Source of the DNA: Bacteroidota bacterium
GTDB lineage: Bacteria > Bacteroidota > Bacteroidia > Chitinophagales > Chitinophagaceae
Assembly: GCA_016706595.1 (NCBI GenBank)
Contig: JADJJH010000003.1
Coordinates: 310,001 to 374,000 of the forward strand
Direction: 5' to 3'
DNA: 64,000 nucleotides
Part shown: one piece after another, positions 1 through 8,815 of the stretch
Layout of the letters: each line of letters starts with the position of its first letter
Position numbering within the stretch: the first letter of the stretch is position 1
Program-made: the position numbers and the translations under genes
Notes under the pieces: model-generated
Databases searched by the model: none
Seen by the model: only the letters and a program-made list of their open reading frames with translations
Told to the model about the DNA's origin: nothing

Positions 1-134
1 ATTTATTGTTACTAGAGTATCAATTAGGTGTAATTGGAAATCTAAGCTAATGCTTTGGATTTTTAATCATTCCGTCAATTCGCAATCAACAAAGCAGCTT
101 TAATTCCCAATAGAAAAAAATCAAATTATATGCT

Positions 135-142
135 TAGTTTTG
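135..142 (+). promoter_or_regulatory. Possible -7 promoter element for the toxin-antitoxin operon
   Basis: TAGTTTTG matches the Bacteroidota -7 consensus TAnnTTTG and lies 16 bases before the antitoxin ATG. No clear -33 TTG is visible at the usual 19-21 bp spacing, so this is a weak call. Confidence 0.3.
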
Positions 143-158
143 TTTTAAATAAATTCTC

Positions 159-407
159 ATGCCTGAATTAGTAATTAAATATAAAAGCAAGAAGACTTTA
201 GAAGCCTTACTTGATTTTGCAAAGTACTTTGAATATTCAGTTGTAATGCCTGTTAAAAAAACGAAACCTAGCGTTTCTGAAATCAATGGAGTTACGCTTA
301 TTCAAGCTGACAAATCTATTGATACTTCAGATTTAGAGAAGATTTTTACAAATAGAAACATTGATTCACGGCAACTTCGTAGAACCGCATGGCAAAGAAA
401 CAAGTAA
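159..407 (+). CDS. Putative antitoxin of a VapBC-type pair
   Basis: An 82-residue basic protein that directly precedes and overlaps a PIN-domain toxin gene by 19 bp, the usual arrangement of an antitoxin-toxin operon. I do not recognise a DNA-binding family by motif. The middle of the protein is lysine-rich, and the C-terminal 20 residues (FTNRNIDSRQLRRTAWQRNK) are strongly basic. The N-terminus (ELVIKYKSKKTLEALLDFAKYF) resembles small antitoxin-like proteins of Bacteroidota that precede PIN toxins. The antitoxin role is inferred from position and size rather than from a recognised fold. In the family, such proteins neutralise the toxin by direct binding and often repress their own operon. 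Confidence 0.65.
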   Translation: MPELVIKYKSKKTLEALLDFAKYFEYSVVMPVKKTKPSVSEINGVTLIQADKSIDTSDLEKIFTNRNIDSRQLRRTAWQRNK

Positions 408-796
408 TTTGTGATACAGATGTAATGATTGAATATTGGGATATTACATCTAGTAGGCATAAAACAACTAAATTCGTTTTAGAGAATGAAATTGAAATAG
501 ACAACATTATTATATCTGCTATTACTAAAATGGAATTACTAATGGGAGCAAGAAATAAATCTGAAGAATCTAAAATTAAAAAGAAATTACTTCGATTCAA
601 TACATCATTAATAAATTCTGAAATAACATTGGATGCATTGGCACTTTTTGAAAGATACAGACTGAGTCATGGATTAGCTATTCCAGATTGCATCATAGCG
701 TCTACAGCTAGAATAACGCAATTAGAATTGTTTACCTATAATTTAAAGGACTATAAATTTATCGAAAGTCTGAATCTCTATAGAAGTAATAAGTGA
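389..796 (+). CDS. vapC: PIN-domain toxin ribonuclease, VapC family
   Basis: A 135-residue single PIN domain, the normal VapC length. The acidic metal-binding residues are visible: Asp9 in the first beta strand (ICDTDVMIEYW), Glu49 (TKMELLMGA) and Asp100 (LAIPDCIIAST). Asn118 and Asp121 near the C-terminus (FTYNLKDYKFI) sit where the fourth site is usually found. VapC proteins are Mg2+-dependent endoribonucleases that cut tRNA or rRNA when their antitoxin is degraded. The gene overlaps the antitoxin by 19 bp, so translation is probably coupled. The pair lies at the window's left edge beside unrelated housekeeping-type genes on the other strand, as is common for mobile toxin-antitoxin modules. 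The RNA target cannot be predicted. Confidence 0.88.
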   Translation: MAKKQVICDTDVMIEYWDITSSRHKTTKFVLENEIEIDNIIISAITKMELLMGARNKSEESKIKKKLLRFNTSLINSEITLDALALFERYRLSHGLAIPDCIIASTARITQLELFTYNLKDYKFIESLNLYRSNK

Positions 797-854
797 AATT
801 AGTATTATTGAAATTCAAACTCATCATGGATTTCAATATATGTTTATTCAATAT

Positions 855-2519
855 CTAATTCGCCATTTGCATCTCAGGCATAATTATCTCTGCTTGTTGA
901 TCGCCATCATATTGTAACCAAACCTTGCTTGGGTTTAATACTATTCGACCTTCGTTTTTAAATTCATTAAAATTGAAATCTAGATCAATGGCAACATAGC
1001 GATACTTATGATGATTTAATTGCAAGCTTTCTATTTGTTGTTGAACTAATTTTTTATCGTAGTTTGCTAAAAACAACATTTTAGGTTTTACTTTATAATA
1101 GCTGTAATAATCAAGGGCTATCAATTGATGCAAAATGCGATCGGCGGCGAAATGTGTTTGCGCATACTCATACAGTATGGTATAAATTTCTTCGAGGGTA
1201 TGTTTAAAAAAATTACTTTTTTGAATGAACAAATTTCCAACACCTTGTAAAAAATCAAAGATACTATACTTGGCAGTTACATATTTTAATGTATGAAAAG
1301 CGCGTTTTCGATTCCAATAAATTTCAAGTGCATTTTCAAGTATCACAATGTCATTCAACTGTTCTTTACTTAAATATTTGCTTTCAATAATTTGGTAGGG
1401 TGGCATCGGATCGAACTTGTATTCATGCTGTTCGTATTTATCACGTACCGGTGTGCCTTTCAAAAACTTCAAAAAGCCTAATTGTAATTCGGGCGCAAAG
1501 AGTTTAAAAACTTCTTCGAAACTGAATTTAATATCTTCATAATAATCGAGGGGTAAGCCTACTATCAAATCTAAATGCATCTCAATTTTATTATCGAGTT
1601 GTTTAATGATAGCACTTGTTTTATCGAAATTTTGTTTACGGCTGACCTCTAAATTTGCTTTTTGATTTACAGTTTGAATACCAATTTCAAATCGAAATAA
1701 ATCCGGCGGAATATGGGCTTGGATATAGGCGATGATATCAGGATGTACAATGTCGGCCGTTATCTCAAACTGAAATACATTGCCCTTACGATGATTTGCC
1801 AAAATATATTCGAACATACCAATCGTAAAATCTTTTTTGATATTGAAAGTTCGATCTAAGAATTTTATCACCTTGCCATATTGCATCATAAACTGTAAAG
1901 TACGTTTGATGCTTACATCCGGTAAGTAACGCACTTTATTATCTAAACTTGCTAAACAAAATTCGCATTTGTACGGACAACCCCTCGAGGTTTCAATATA
2001 CAAAACTTTATTCGCCAAAGTATTTACGTCGTCATCGGCATAAGGTTGTATGTCGGTCAATCGCTCTAATAAAAAAGTAGGTGCATTGGGGTTATAATAC
2101 ACTTCATTATTTTCTTTACGCACCAAACTACTTACATTTTGCAGGTTAGGATAATCGCGTAAAAATTCTTCAAACGGAATTTCGCCTTCACCGGTTATAA
2201 TATAATCAACTTCATCTTTAGCAATCATATCTTGCCATTCATAGCTCACTTCCGGTCCGCCCAATAAAATTTTTATTTTGGGGTTGATGCTTTTAATGTT
2301 TCGTGCTACAGCTAAAGTTTGGGTGATATTCCAGATATAGCAGCTAAAAGCAATTACATCGTACTGGCTACAATATTTCGCTACCTCATTTTGGTCTTCT
2401 TTAATTACAAATTCTTTCCAATCTAAACCATTGTATCCTTTGTTTAATTGATACAAAATTCGAATGGCTAAATTGCTATGAATATATTTCGAGTTCAGCG
2501 TGGTAAGCAAAAGCTTCAT
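855..2519 (-). CDS. B12-binding domain radical SAM protein (DUF4080-like C-terminus)
   Basis: A 554-residue protein in three parts. The N-terminal about 130 residues form a cobalamin-binding Rossmann domain, with the fold's typical strands (DVIAFSCYIWN, KILLGGPEVS, DYIITGEGE). A radical SAM core follows, with the cluster motif Cys181-x3-Cys185-x2-Cys188 (RGCPYKCEFC). The C-terminal extension is rich in aromatic residues and looks like DUF4080. Relatives are often annotated as anaerobic Mg-protoporphyrin IX monomethyl ester cyclase, but that name is not supported here because no chlorophyll genes are present. The substrate is unknown. The gene is transcribed alone, and the downstream neighbour on this strand is the VapBC module on the opposite strand. 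Confidence 0.85.
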   Translation of the reverse strand: MKLLLTTLNSKYIHSNLAIRILYQLNKGYNGLDWKEFVIKEDQNEVAKYCSQYDVIAFSCYIWNITQTLAVARNIKSINPKIKILLGGPEVSYEWQDMIAKDEVDYIITGEGEIPFEEFLRDYPNLQNVSSLVRKENNEVYYNPNAPTFLLERLTDIQPYADDDVNTLANKVLYIETSRGCPYKCEFCLASLDNKVRYLPDVSIKRTLQFMMQYGKVIKFLDRTFNIKKDFTIGMFEYILANHRKGNVFQFEITADIVHPDIIAYIQAHIPPDLFRFEIGIQTVNQKANLEVSRKQNFDKTSAIIKQLDNKIEMHLDLIVGLPLDYYEDIKFSFEEVFKLFAPELQLGFLKFLKGTPVRDKYEQHEYKFDPMPPYQIIESKYLSKEQLNDIVILENALEIYWNRKRAFHTLKYVTAKYSIFDFLQGVGNLFIQKSNFFKHTLEEIYTILYEYAQTHFAADRILHQLIALDYYSYYKVKPKMLFLANYDKKLVQQQIESLQLNHHKYRYVAIDLDFNFNEFKNEGRIVLNPSKVWLQYDGDQQAEIIMPEMQMAN

Positions 2520-2556
2520 CTGGCAAAGTAAACGAAATTATATTTTGTATGATTGA

Positions 2557-2645
2557 TTTTGTTAGATGAGAGATATGAGATGAGAGAAATGATGTTAGAT
2601 GTCAGCAGAAAGTCCTAACATCTGACATCTTGCATCTAACATCTA
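2557..2645. repeat. Heptamer array island A (inverted arms)
   Basis: The left arm (about 2561-2606) reads as GATGnnA-type heptamers such as GATGAGA, GATATGA, GATGTTA and GATGTCA, with one 5-base slip. The right arm (2615-2644) is four heptamers in the opposite orientation (TAACATC, TGACATC, TTGCATC, TAACATC) and runs into the stop codon of the cytochrome c peroxidase gene. The two arms could pair as an imperfect hairpin. Confidence 0.75.
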
Positions 2646-3686
2646 TTCCTTATCCAATTCGATCTTATTCAAAAACTCCGTATCAGTCAAGGTTTGTAAA
2701 AACGCAATCAAGTCGTCAATGTCGGCTTCGGTCATGCGGTTTTTAGGCAATACTTTTAATTCGGTGGCGAGGTTAGCGGTATACTTGAAGTTTTTATTAT
2801 AATGTTCAATACACTGACGAAGGGTGGTAAATCGCCCATCGTGCATATAAGGCGAGGTCATTTCGATATTGCGTAACGAAGGGGTTTTAAACTTGCCATC
2901 ATCCGATGGTAATAAAGTAATTAAACCACGGCCTTTATCAATCGGGATACTATCTAATCCGGTATTTCTAAAATCAAAATCGGTGAAAGTGCTGCCAATT
3001 GTATGGCAATGAACACAGTCGCCTTTGGTATCATCAAGGTATACAGCTAAGCCTCTCATTTCTTGTGCAGTGAGTGATAATTCTCCTCGTTTATATTTAT
3101 CATATTTCGAGTTGGCCGAAATCATCGTCCGTTCAAATTGAGCAACGGCTTGCATAATCATTTTCGAAGTAATTATATCGCTACCAAATGCTTTTTTAAA
3201 CAAACTAGGGTATTCGGCATCAGCTTGTAATTTAGAAATTACATTGCCCATGGTTTCATGCATTTCAATGGGGTTCATGATGGGGCCAATCACTTGCGAT
3301 TCTAAGTCGGTTGCGCCTCCATCCCAAAAAAACTTTTTTGCATAACCGATATTAAATAGAGGCATCGAATTTCGGGTGCCTGCAATATTATCTACACCTG
3401 TACTAAATTGTTTATTCGAATCAACGAAGTAATTTTTAAATTGATGACAACTTGCACAACTCATGGCATTATTGGCAGAGAGGCGTGGTTCATAAAATAA
3501 TTTTTTACCTAATGCAACACCTTCAACCGTCATCGGGTTATCGGCTGGGATGAACATGGGTGGTAAACCAGCCGGCATATTTAAATTGTAATGATTATGC
3601 GAATGACCATCGTTGTTTGTAAATGACGGGTCGGGTTTACAAGCCACCATAGTAATCAGGGCAAATAAAAAGGGTAAACGTTTCAT
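2643..3686 (-). CDS. Di-haem cytochrome c peroxidase family lipoprotein
   Basis: A 347-residue protein with a lipoprotein signal (ITMVAC, Cys16 as the lipidated residue), so it is probably membrane-anchored in the periplasm. Two c-type haem sites are present: Cys77-x2-Cys80-His81 and Cys224-x2-Cys227-His228. Trp121 (KKFFWDGG) and Met281 (SPYMHDGRF) fit the conserved electron-transfer Trp and axial ligand region of the CcpA/MauG superfamily. The canonical reaction is reduction of H2O2 with electrons from a cytochrome or cupredoxin; MauG-like members instead oxidise proteins. A His-rich stretch (HSHNHY) follows the lipobox and could bind metal. The stop codon is embedded in repeat island A. The gene looks monocistronic. 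Confidence 0.9.
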   Translation of the reverse strand: MKRLPFLFALITMVACKPDPSFTNNDGHSHNHYNLNMPAGLPPMFIPADNPMTVEGVALGKKLFYEPRLSANNAMSCASCHQFKNYFVDSNKQFSTGVDNIAGTRNSMPLFNIGYAKKFFWDGGATDLESQVIGPIMNPIEMHETMGNVISKLQADAEYPSLFKKAFGSDIITSKMIMQAVAQFERTMISANSKYDKYKRGELSLTAQEMRGLAVYLDDTKGDCVHCHTIGSTFTDFDFRNTGLDSIPIDKGRGLITLLPSDDGKFKTPSLRNIEMTSPYMHDGRFTTLRQCIEHYNKNFKYTANLATELKVLPKNRMTEADIDDLIAFLQTLTDTEFLNKIELDKE

Positions 3687-3916
3687 ATTAAAAACTTAGA
3701 AAATCAAAATTAGTAGAATATGCTTTAATTGCGTTATGAATTTTTTATAGACTATTTTAAATAGATTTTACCTACCGTAGTAAGTAAACTCAATGAACCT
3801 GTAGGAATTAAAGTAAGGAGAAGGATCTTCTTCTCTCGAGAGGGGTTTGATGGGTGTGTTTAGAACATGCTTGTTGTTGTCGAACAATAATGTATTTTTA
3901 ACCCCAATACTTACTT

Positions 3917-5767
3917 GTGATTGCATTAAAAATCATTTTAAAACGATTTCTCACCACATTATTGCGCTATCCGGTTCCCATTGTTTCCGGTTTGCTTGCT
4001 TTTGTATTTTTATTCATCGAAATTCATTATGCTAATCTTGGCGACGATTTAATTCATGATTATCGATTTGTAAAGCTTTTTCTCGAGTGTCTCTCAGGAA
4101 TTTCAATATTTATTGCATTCGATATTTTTTCAGAATCGAAGCAAGTCGAGAATAGCAAACGTTTAGGATTATATCTTTTAGGATTTAGTATTTTGGGATT
4201 GCACTATTATTCAATTACACCAGGGATGTTCGATTCGGAAACGGTATTCATCTCTCGCTATCTCATTTTTATAGTTTGCTTTCATTTGATGATTTCTTTC
4301 ATGGCATTTTACCATGTATCTGAAATCAATGCGTTTTGGCAATACAATTATTTTTTGTTGAAACGAATGGTAACCTCTTTATTGTATTCAGTTACACTTT
4401 TTGTGGGTTTGGCTAGTGCAATGTGGGCGATTGATAATTTGTTTTCGATTCTTATTAATCCAGATTATTATGTCGACCTAGCCGCATTCATTTTATTGAT
4501 ATTCAATACAATTTTCTTTTTAATGGGTATGCCAAAATCGTACGAAGATTTTAATCGACCGGTTGAGTTTAAAAAATCGGTGCGCATTTTTGTACAATAT
4601 GTTTTGTTACCAATCATTGCCATTTATATCAGCATTTTGTATGTATATATGTTTAAAATTGTGATGACAGGTCAGGTGCCAAATGGCTATGTTTGTATTC
4701 CGATTTTAATTTTTTCGATGGTTGGTATCTTAGCGTATTTATTAATTTATCCCATCAGACTTGAACAGCGTTACCGACTCATTTACCTTTTTGCTAAGTA
4801 CTTCTTTTATATTTTGTTGCCATTGCTTTCTTTATACTTTATTGGTATTATGAAAAGAATTTTGCCGTATGGTATTACAGAAGATCGTTATTTGGTTTTT
4901 ATGTTAGGCGTGTGGATTATTATTATTTCGATGTATATTATTACTTCTAAGCTCGATAATATTATTGTGGTTCCGGTGAGTTTGTTTATATTGTTAGCCA
5001 TCAGTGCCATTGGTCCTTGGGGGATGTTTCAGCTCAGTGTTGGAAATCAATTGATGCGCCTTGAACATTTATTAAAACGAAATCATTTATTGGTTGATCA
5101 TAAATTGGTGAAACTCGATAAGCGTTATACAGTCTCTACAAAAGATGCCGCCAGTATACGTTCAATATTTACCTATTTAAATAAGCGAGGTGAAATTAAT
5201 TTATTGCATCCATGGTTAAACGAAGCCGATCAAACGAAACTCGATTCTGCCATAGCCCACAATGATTTATTCTACATCCATTCTATTTTTTCAGATTTAG
5301 GGCCCGTAGACAATTCGCCCTATGTGGTTCACAAGTTTTTTAATGCAGCAGAAAATAATTTGTATAACCATGCGATATCGGTAGAAGGATTTAAACGTAT
5401 TACACAGTTTGGTTGCACCATTCATGATTTGGAGGAAGGAATAGATAGCACAAGGTTTACCGCCTATATTCAAAGAGATACCTTGTATTTCCAAAGCAAT
5501 TCAGATAGTTTGTTCAGTGTGCCTTTAGCCGAAAAGTTCATCAGCTTGATTAATTATTACAAGCAACAAAGCATACTTGAAAAAAACAAATTAGGTGTAT
5601 CCAATACATTACAAGTTGTGAATGCCGATGCCCAAAATATTGAATTGCCTAAGGATTCACTCGTATTATTAACAGCCGGACGGAAAATCATCTTCAATAG
5701 TATCGAGTTTATTCAAGCCGATACAAATTATACGTTACAGCGGGTTGATGGGTTTTTGTTAGAGTAA
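3917..5767 (+). CDS. DUF4153-type integral membrane protein
   Basis: A 616-residue protein with about 11 hydrophobic segments in the first 375 residues, followed by a soluble domain of about 240 residues. The motif YGITEDRYLVFMLGVW near residues 315-330 is typical of the DUF4153 family of Bacteroidota membrane proteins of unknown function. The modelled start is a GTG; no ATG in the same frame lies close upstream, and the second residue begins an amphipathic helix, so the exact start is uncertain. The soluble C-terminus carries no catalytic motif that I recognise. The gene stands alone, divergent from the cytochrome c peroxidase gene, and no neighbour suggests a job for it. Confidence 0.8.
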   Translation: MIALKIILKRFLTTLLRYPVPIVSGLLAFVFLFIEIHYANLGDDLIHDYRFVKLFLECLSGISIFIAFDIFSESKQVENSKRLGLYLLGFSILGLHYYSITPGMFDSETVFISRYLIFIVCFHLMISFMAFYHVSEINAFWQYNYFLLKRMVTSLLYSVTLFVGLASAMWAIDNLFSILINPDYYVDLAAFILLIFNTIFFLMGMPKSYEDFNRPVEFKKSVRIFVQYVLLPIIAIYISILYVYMFKIVMTGQVPNGYVCIPILIFSMVGILAYLLIYPIRLEQRYRLIYLFAKYFFYILLPLLSLYFIGIMKRILPYGITEDRYLVFMLGVWIIIISMYIITSKLDNIIVVPVSLFILLAISAIGPWGMFQLSVGNQLMRLEHLLKRNHLLVDHKLVKLDKRYTVSTKDAASIRSIFTYLNKRGEINLLHPWLNEADQTKLDSAIAHNDLFYIHSIFSDLGPVDNSPYVVHKFFNAAENNLYNHAISVEGFKRITQFGCTIHDLEEGIDSTRFTAYIQRDTLYFQSNSDSLFSVPLAEKFISLINYYKQQSILEKNKLGVSNTLQVVNADAQNIELPKDSLVLLTAGRKIIFNSIEFIQADTNYTLQRVDGFLLE

Positions 5768-6048
5768 GCATTTTATGTATAATTACTGCTTATTACAAAA
5801 AAATGGACATCATTTACCCTGCCTGTAAATCCTAACTACAGGCAAATTTCCCTAGTTACAAGATAATTTCCCTAGATACCAGATATCGCTTGCACATGGC
5901 TATGCCACCATACTATATTTGAATTACAGATGACATACAGGCGGCGCGCAGCCTGGGTTGTCTGTCCCGGGAAACCGAAAACGGGTTTAAGAGTAGGTGC
6001 CTAAATAATTTACAACCAAAAAGGTATGGCTTACCTTATTAAGCTACT
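5768..6048. other. Spacer with small hairpin and GC-rich patch
   Basis: A 7-bp hairpin (GCCTGTA at 5821-5827, TACAGGC at 5837-5843) lies after the DUF4153 gene but has no T-run. The word AATTTCCCTAG occurs twice, 18 bp apart. From about 5938 to 5980 the sequence turns GC-rich (CAGGCGGCGCGCAGCCTGGG), which stands out in this AT-rich genome. It may be part of a structured leader for the following gene, but no known RNA family is recognised. Confidence 0.4.
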
Positions 6049-6474
6049 ATGAAAATGAAAAAGTTAATATTAATGATGGTGATGGCAATGGGGTTTATAA
6101 GTTCACAAGCGGTGCCAAAAGTGACAATTAAACTTGAATTTGAATTGGCACGGCCAAAATATAAGTGCTTATCAGGTACTTGGATATGTAATATGAAAGG
6201 AGGTATTGATGCGGATGTAGATGTTACTCCTCGAACAATTAGTTCTTTAGTTACCATGAATCCGGATGGTACAATGTTATTAGAGTTTCAAACAAAATTG
6301 CCTGAGCAAAGTACAGAATTTTACGGGGATGTTGATGAGAAATTTATACTCCCTGTAGAATTGGCTGAAAAATTTGGTTACAGTAGCATAGAAATTATTC
6401 CCGGTACTTATCGAATTAATCCACCTTCCAAAGGAAATTATGGAAGTGTGGTGTTAAGAGTTAGTGCCAGATAA
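6049..6474 (+). CDS. Small secreted protein of unknown function
   Basis: A 141-residue protein with a clear signal peptide: basic MKMKK, a hydrophobic core rich in Met and Leu, then a cleavage site near SSQA-VP. The mature part is predicted to be beta-rich and holds two cysteines close together (KYKCLSGTWICN) that could form a disulfide. I do not recognise a family. The gene is followed by a strong hairpin terminator, so it probably forms its own transcription unit. Its neighbour downstream, also a small exported protein, begins after that terminator, so the two need not be linked. Confidence 0.7.
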   Translation: MKMKKLILMMVMAMGFISSQAVPKVTIKLEFELARPKYKCLSGTWICNMKGGIDADVDVTPRTISSLVTMNPDGTMLLEFQTKLPEQSTEFYGDVDEKFILPVELAEKFGYSSIEIIPGTYRINPPSKGNYGSVVLRVSAR

Positions 6475-6482
6475 TTTAATAG

Positions 6483-6518
6483 CGGCTGTCGTTAGATCTT
6501 AACGACAGCCGTTTCTTT
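6483..6518 (+). terminator. Rho-independent terminator
   Basis: A perfect 12-bp stem (CGGCTGTCGTTA at 6483-6494 with TAACGACAGCCG at 6500-6511), a 5-base loop, then TTTCTTTT. It ends the small secreted protein gene at 6474. Confidence 0.9.
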
Positions 6519-6549
6519 TAAATAATTATTTACCTCAAAACAATAAATC

Positions 6550-7227
6550 ATGAAAGAAATATTATTATGCTTCTACTTAGTCGTTATAACTATCAATAGT
6601 CAAGCACAAAGCAGATTTAAACCCGTATCACTCATTGAATCTTGGTCTGTTGAAGATGGGTTAAGCGAAAGTACAGATTCCAATTATGTTGTGAAACGAA
6701 TGGATACTTCTCAATTCTTAAGCATACTCCAAAATCAAGAAAAGATAATTATTGAATTTTGGCAGCCGTGGTGTAAAGGTTCAAAATATACAATTCCAAA
6801 TTGCAAGCTTCTTCTTAATGCATGTAATGAAGCAGGAATTACATATCTCTTAATTTCAGATTCAAGATTTGATCAAGATTATTTTAGGTTAGATTCTTTA
6901 AAAGTAGGACGTATCGTCTATTTGATCAACAATGGTAAAATAAATTTTGTCAACTATATAATTTCATCGGGACTGCAACTTGATGATTATGTAAACATGA
7001 TTTATAGATATACAAACTTTAAGCCAGTTGAAAGAAATTCATGTTTTTATATTGAAAACAAGAAAGTGCTTTACCACAACTATAGCTATCATTTCTATAA
7101 AAAAGATGTCAAGAAAATATTCAAAAGAGTAGCTAAAAACAAAGTTGCCGATACACCCAAAAAAGGGTTTACACTAAACTTCGCCATAAACAAACCCATC
7201 AAGTTCTTCATATTCAATTTGTATTAG
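6550..7227 (+). CDS. Secreted thioredoxin-fold-like protein lacking the second active-site Cys
   Basis: A 225-residue protein with a signal peptide ending near INSQAQ. Residues 66-78 (IIIEFWQPWCKGS) closely resemble the strand and active-site loop of TlpA/ResA-type thioredoxins (FWATWCGPC). Here only Cys75 remains and the expected resolving Cys at position 78 is Ser. The next strand (ITYLLISDS) also fits a thioredoxin fold. The C-terminal 70 residues are basic and not typical of the family. A single-Cys version could act as a binding or isomerase-like variant instead of a reductase, but this is inference. The gene begins 31 bp after a terminator and ends 19 bp before the proposed surE start. 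Confidence 0.55.
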   Translation: MKEILLCFYLVVITINSQAQSRFKPVSLIESWSVEDGLSESTDSNYVVKRMDTSQFLSILQNQEKIIIEFWQPWCKGSKYTIPNCKLLLNACNEAGITYLLISDSRFDQDYFRLDSLKVGRIVYLINNGKINFVNYIISSGLQLDDYVNMIYRYTNFKPVERNSCFYIENKKVLYHNYSYHFYKKDVKKIFKRVAKNKVADTPKKGFTLNFAINKPIKFFIFNLY

Positions 7228-7246
7228 CCCTGCCTAGTCCTTAGCT

Positions 7247-8065
7247 TTGCCACAAAACAAATCTGTGAGCAAACAAAGTACAAAATCATCTAAAAAGGCT
7301 GCGGTCATTGATCAAAAACCTACTATACTCATCACCAATGATGATGGTATTACTGCACCCGGAATCGCTGCATTGGTTGAAGCCGCTAAACCTTTTGGCA
7401 GGGTAGTGGTGGTTGCACCTGATGCACCGCAATCGGGTATGGGACATGCGATCACTATCGGTAAACCATTACGTTTAAATCAAGTGCATGTTTTTGGTGA
7501 TGTCGAAGCTTACCAATGTTCGGGCACTCCGGTTGATTGTGTAAAAATCGCTGTCGATAAAGTACTCCATAAAAAACCTGATTTCTGTTTCAGTGGTATT
7601 AATCATGGTTCAAATTCATCCATCAATATCATTTATTCGGGTACCATGTCGGCAGCGATGGAAGCCGCCATTGAAGGGATTTGTGCCGTTGGGTTTTCTT
7701 ATGAAGATTATAGCTTCGAAGCCGACTTTTCATTGTCGCAGCAAGTAGTAAGTGAAGTCCTTCATAAACTCACTACCAAACAATTACCGCAAAAAGGTTT
7801 GTACAATGTCAATATTCCCAAAGTGGCAATTAGCAAATTTAAGGGTATAAAAGTGTGCCGACAAGCCAATGCAAAATGGAATGAGAATTTTGTAGAAAGA
7901 GTTGATCCAACCGGTAAAAAATATTTTTGGCTTACGGGCGAATTCCAAAATCGAGATAAAGGAAAAGATACGGATGTCTGGGCTTTGCAGCATGGATACG
8001 CCTCGATGGTTCCGGTACAATACGATTTAACGGATTATGATTTGTATAAAAAAATTAAATCCTAA
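7247..8065 (+). CDS. surE: 5'/3'-nucleotidase SurE
   Basis: Converts nucleoside 5'- or 3'-monophosphates to nucleosides in the cytoplasm. The SurE hallmark is complete: ILITNDDGITAPGI with the metal-binding Asp pair at residues 32-33, the APDAPQSGMGHAIT loop with its Ser, and SGINHGSNSSINIIYSGTMSAAMEA with the conserved Asn. SurE normally begins one or two residues before ILITNDD, whereas the longest frame here adds about 26 Lys/Ser-rich residues from a TTG start. A GTG at 7265 is an alternative start, so the real N-terminus is uncertain. The gene is followed 9 bp later by an ABC-transporter ATPase and may share a transcript with it. Confidence 0.93.
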   Translation: MPQNKSVSKQSTKSSKKAAVIDQKPTILITNDDGITAPGIAALVEAAKPFGRVVVVAPDAPQSGMGHAITIGKPLRLNQVHVFGDVEAYQCSGTPVDCVKIAVDKVLHKKPDFCFSGINHGSNSSINIIYSGTMSAAMEAAIEGICAVGFSYEDYSFEADFSLSQQVVSEVLHKLTTKQLPQKGLYNVNIPKVAISKFKGIKVCRQANAKWNENFVERVDPTGKKYFWLTGEFQNRDKGKDTDVWALQHGYASMVPVQYDLTDYDLYKKIKS

Positions 8066-8074
8066 TCTATTCGT

Positions 8075-8815
8075 ATGATTCAGGTAAAAAATTTGTTTAA
8101 ACAATTTAAAAACGCAGAACATCCTTCGGTGAACGATTTAAGTTTTTCATTCGAAGCCGGAAAAATTGTGGGTTTGCTTGGTCCAAATGGTGCCGGCAAA
8201 ACCACTACGATTTCAATTTTATGTGGCCTCATCAAGGACTATTCAGGGGAGGTAAGTGTTTTAGGATTGCCCATTCAATCAAATGCCGAATCATTGAAAA
8301 TGAAATTAGGAATTGTGCCGCAACAAATCGCTTTATACCCAGGTTTATCTTGTATCGAAAATTTAAAATACTTTGGCAGTCTGTATAATATCCCTGCCAG
8401 CACATTACATGAAAAGATAAGAAGCTTATTACAGCAATTTGGTTTACATGAACATGCGAATAAATTGATTAAAGATTTTTCGGGAGGGATGAAACGAAGG
8501 GCAAATATAATTGCATCCCTACTTAACAATCCGGGTTTATTAATTTTAGATGAACCCACCGCTGGTGTAGATGTGCATTCGCGTAATATGATACTTGGCT
8601 TTTTGAAATCATACAATGAAGCCGGAAATTCAATTATTTATACATCCCATATTTTAGAAGAGGCAGAATCATTGTGTGATGAAGTATTGATTATCGATAA
8701 CGGTAAAAAAGTTGTGCAAGGTCATCCGGCTAAATTGGTTGCCGAGTATCAAACCGAAAATTTAGAAGGACTTTTTTTGAAACTTACTGGGTATAAATTA
8801 AGAGATACTTTATGA
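8075..8815 (+). CDS. ABC-2 type transporter ATP-binding protein
   Basis: A 246-residue ABC ATPase with Walker A (GPNGAGKTT, residues 36-44), Q-loop (VPQQIALYPG), signature FSGGMKRR (135-142) and Walker B with the catalytic Glu (LLILDEP, 155-161), followed by the switch His in TSHILEEAE. The C-terminus resembles the CcmA/NatA-like class that pairs with ABC-2 permeases. The permease is encoded 146 bp downstream. Between the two lies a 50-codon ORF whose ATG overlaps this gene's TGA (ATGA), implying coupled translation. The exported substrate is unknown; drugs, lipids or polysaccharides are all possible for this class. Confidence 0.93.
   Translation: MIQVKNLFKQFKNAEHPSVNDLSFSFEAGKIVGLLGPNGAGKTTTISILCGLIKDYSGEVSVLGLPIQSNAESLKMKLGIVPQQIALYPGLSCIENLKYFGSLYNIPASTLHEKIRSLLQQFGLHEHANKLIKDFSGGMKRRANIIASLLNNPGLLILDEPTAGVDVHSRNMILGFLKSYNEAGNSIIYTSHILEEAESLCDEVLIIDNGKKVVQGHPAKLVAEYQTENLEGLFLKLTGYKLRDTL

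Noticed and set aside
346..600. 84-residue frame on the minus strand
   Set aside because: It lies wholly across the antitoxin and VapC genes, which have recognised products on the other strand; its hydrophobic composition is the antisense of AT-rich coding sequence.
855..2519. Magnesium-protoporphyrin ester cyclase for chlorophyll synthesis
   Set aside because: Only the general B12-radical SAM layout is shared; there are no other chlorophyll genes, and the lineage is not phototrophic by this mechanism as far as can be seen.
3847..4035. 62-residue frame overlapping the start of the DUF4153 gene
   Set aside because: It is out of frame with a recognised membrane protein and has no family features.
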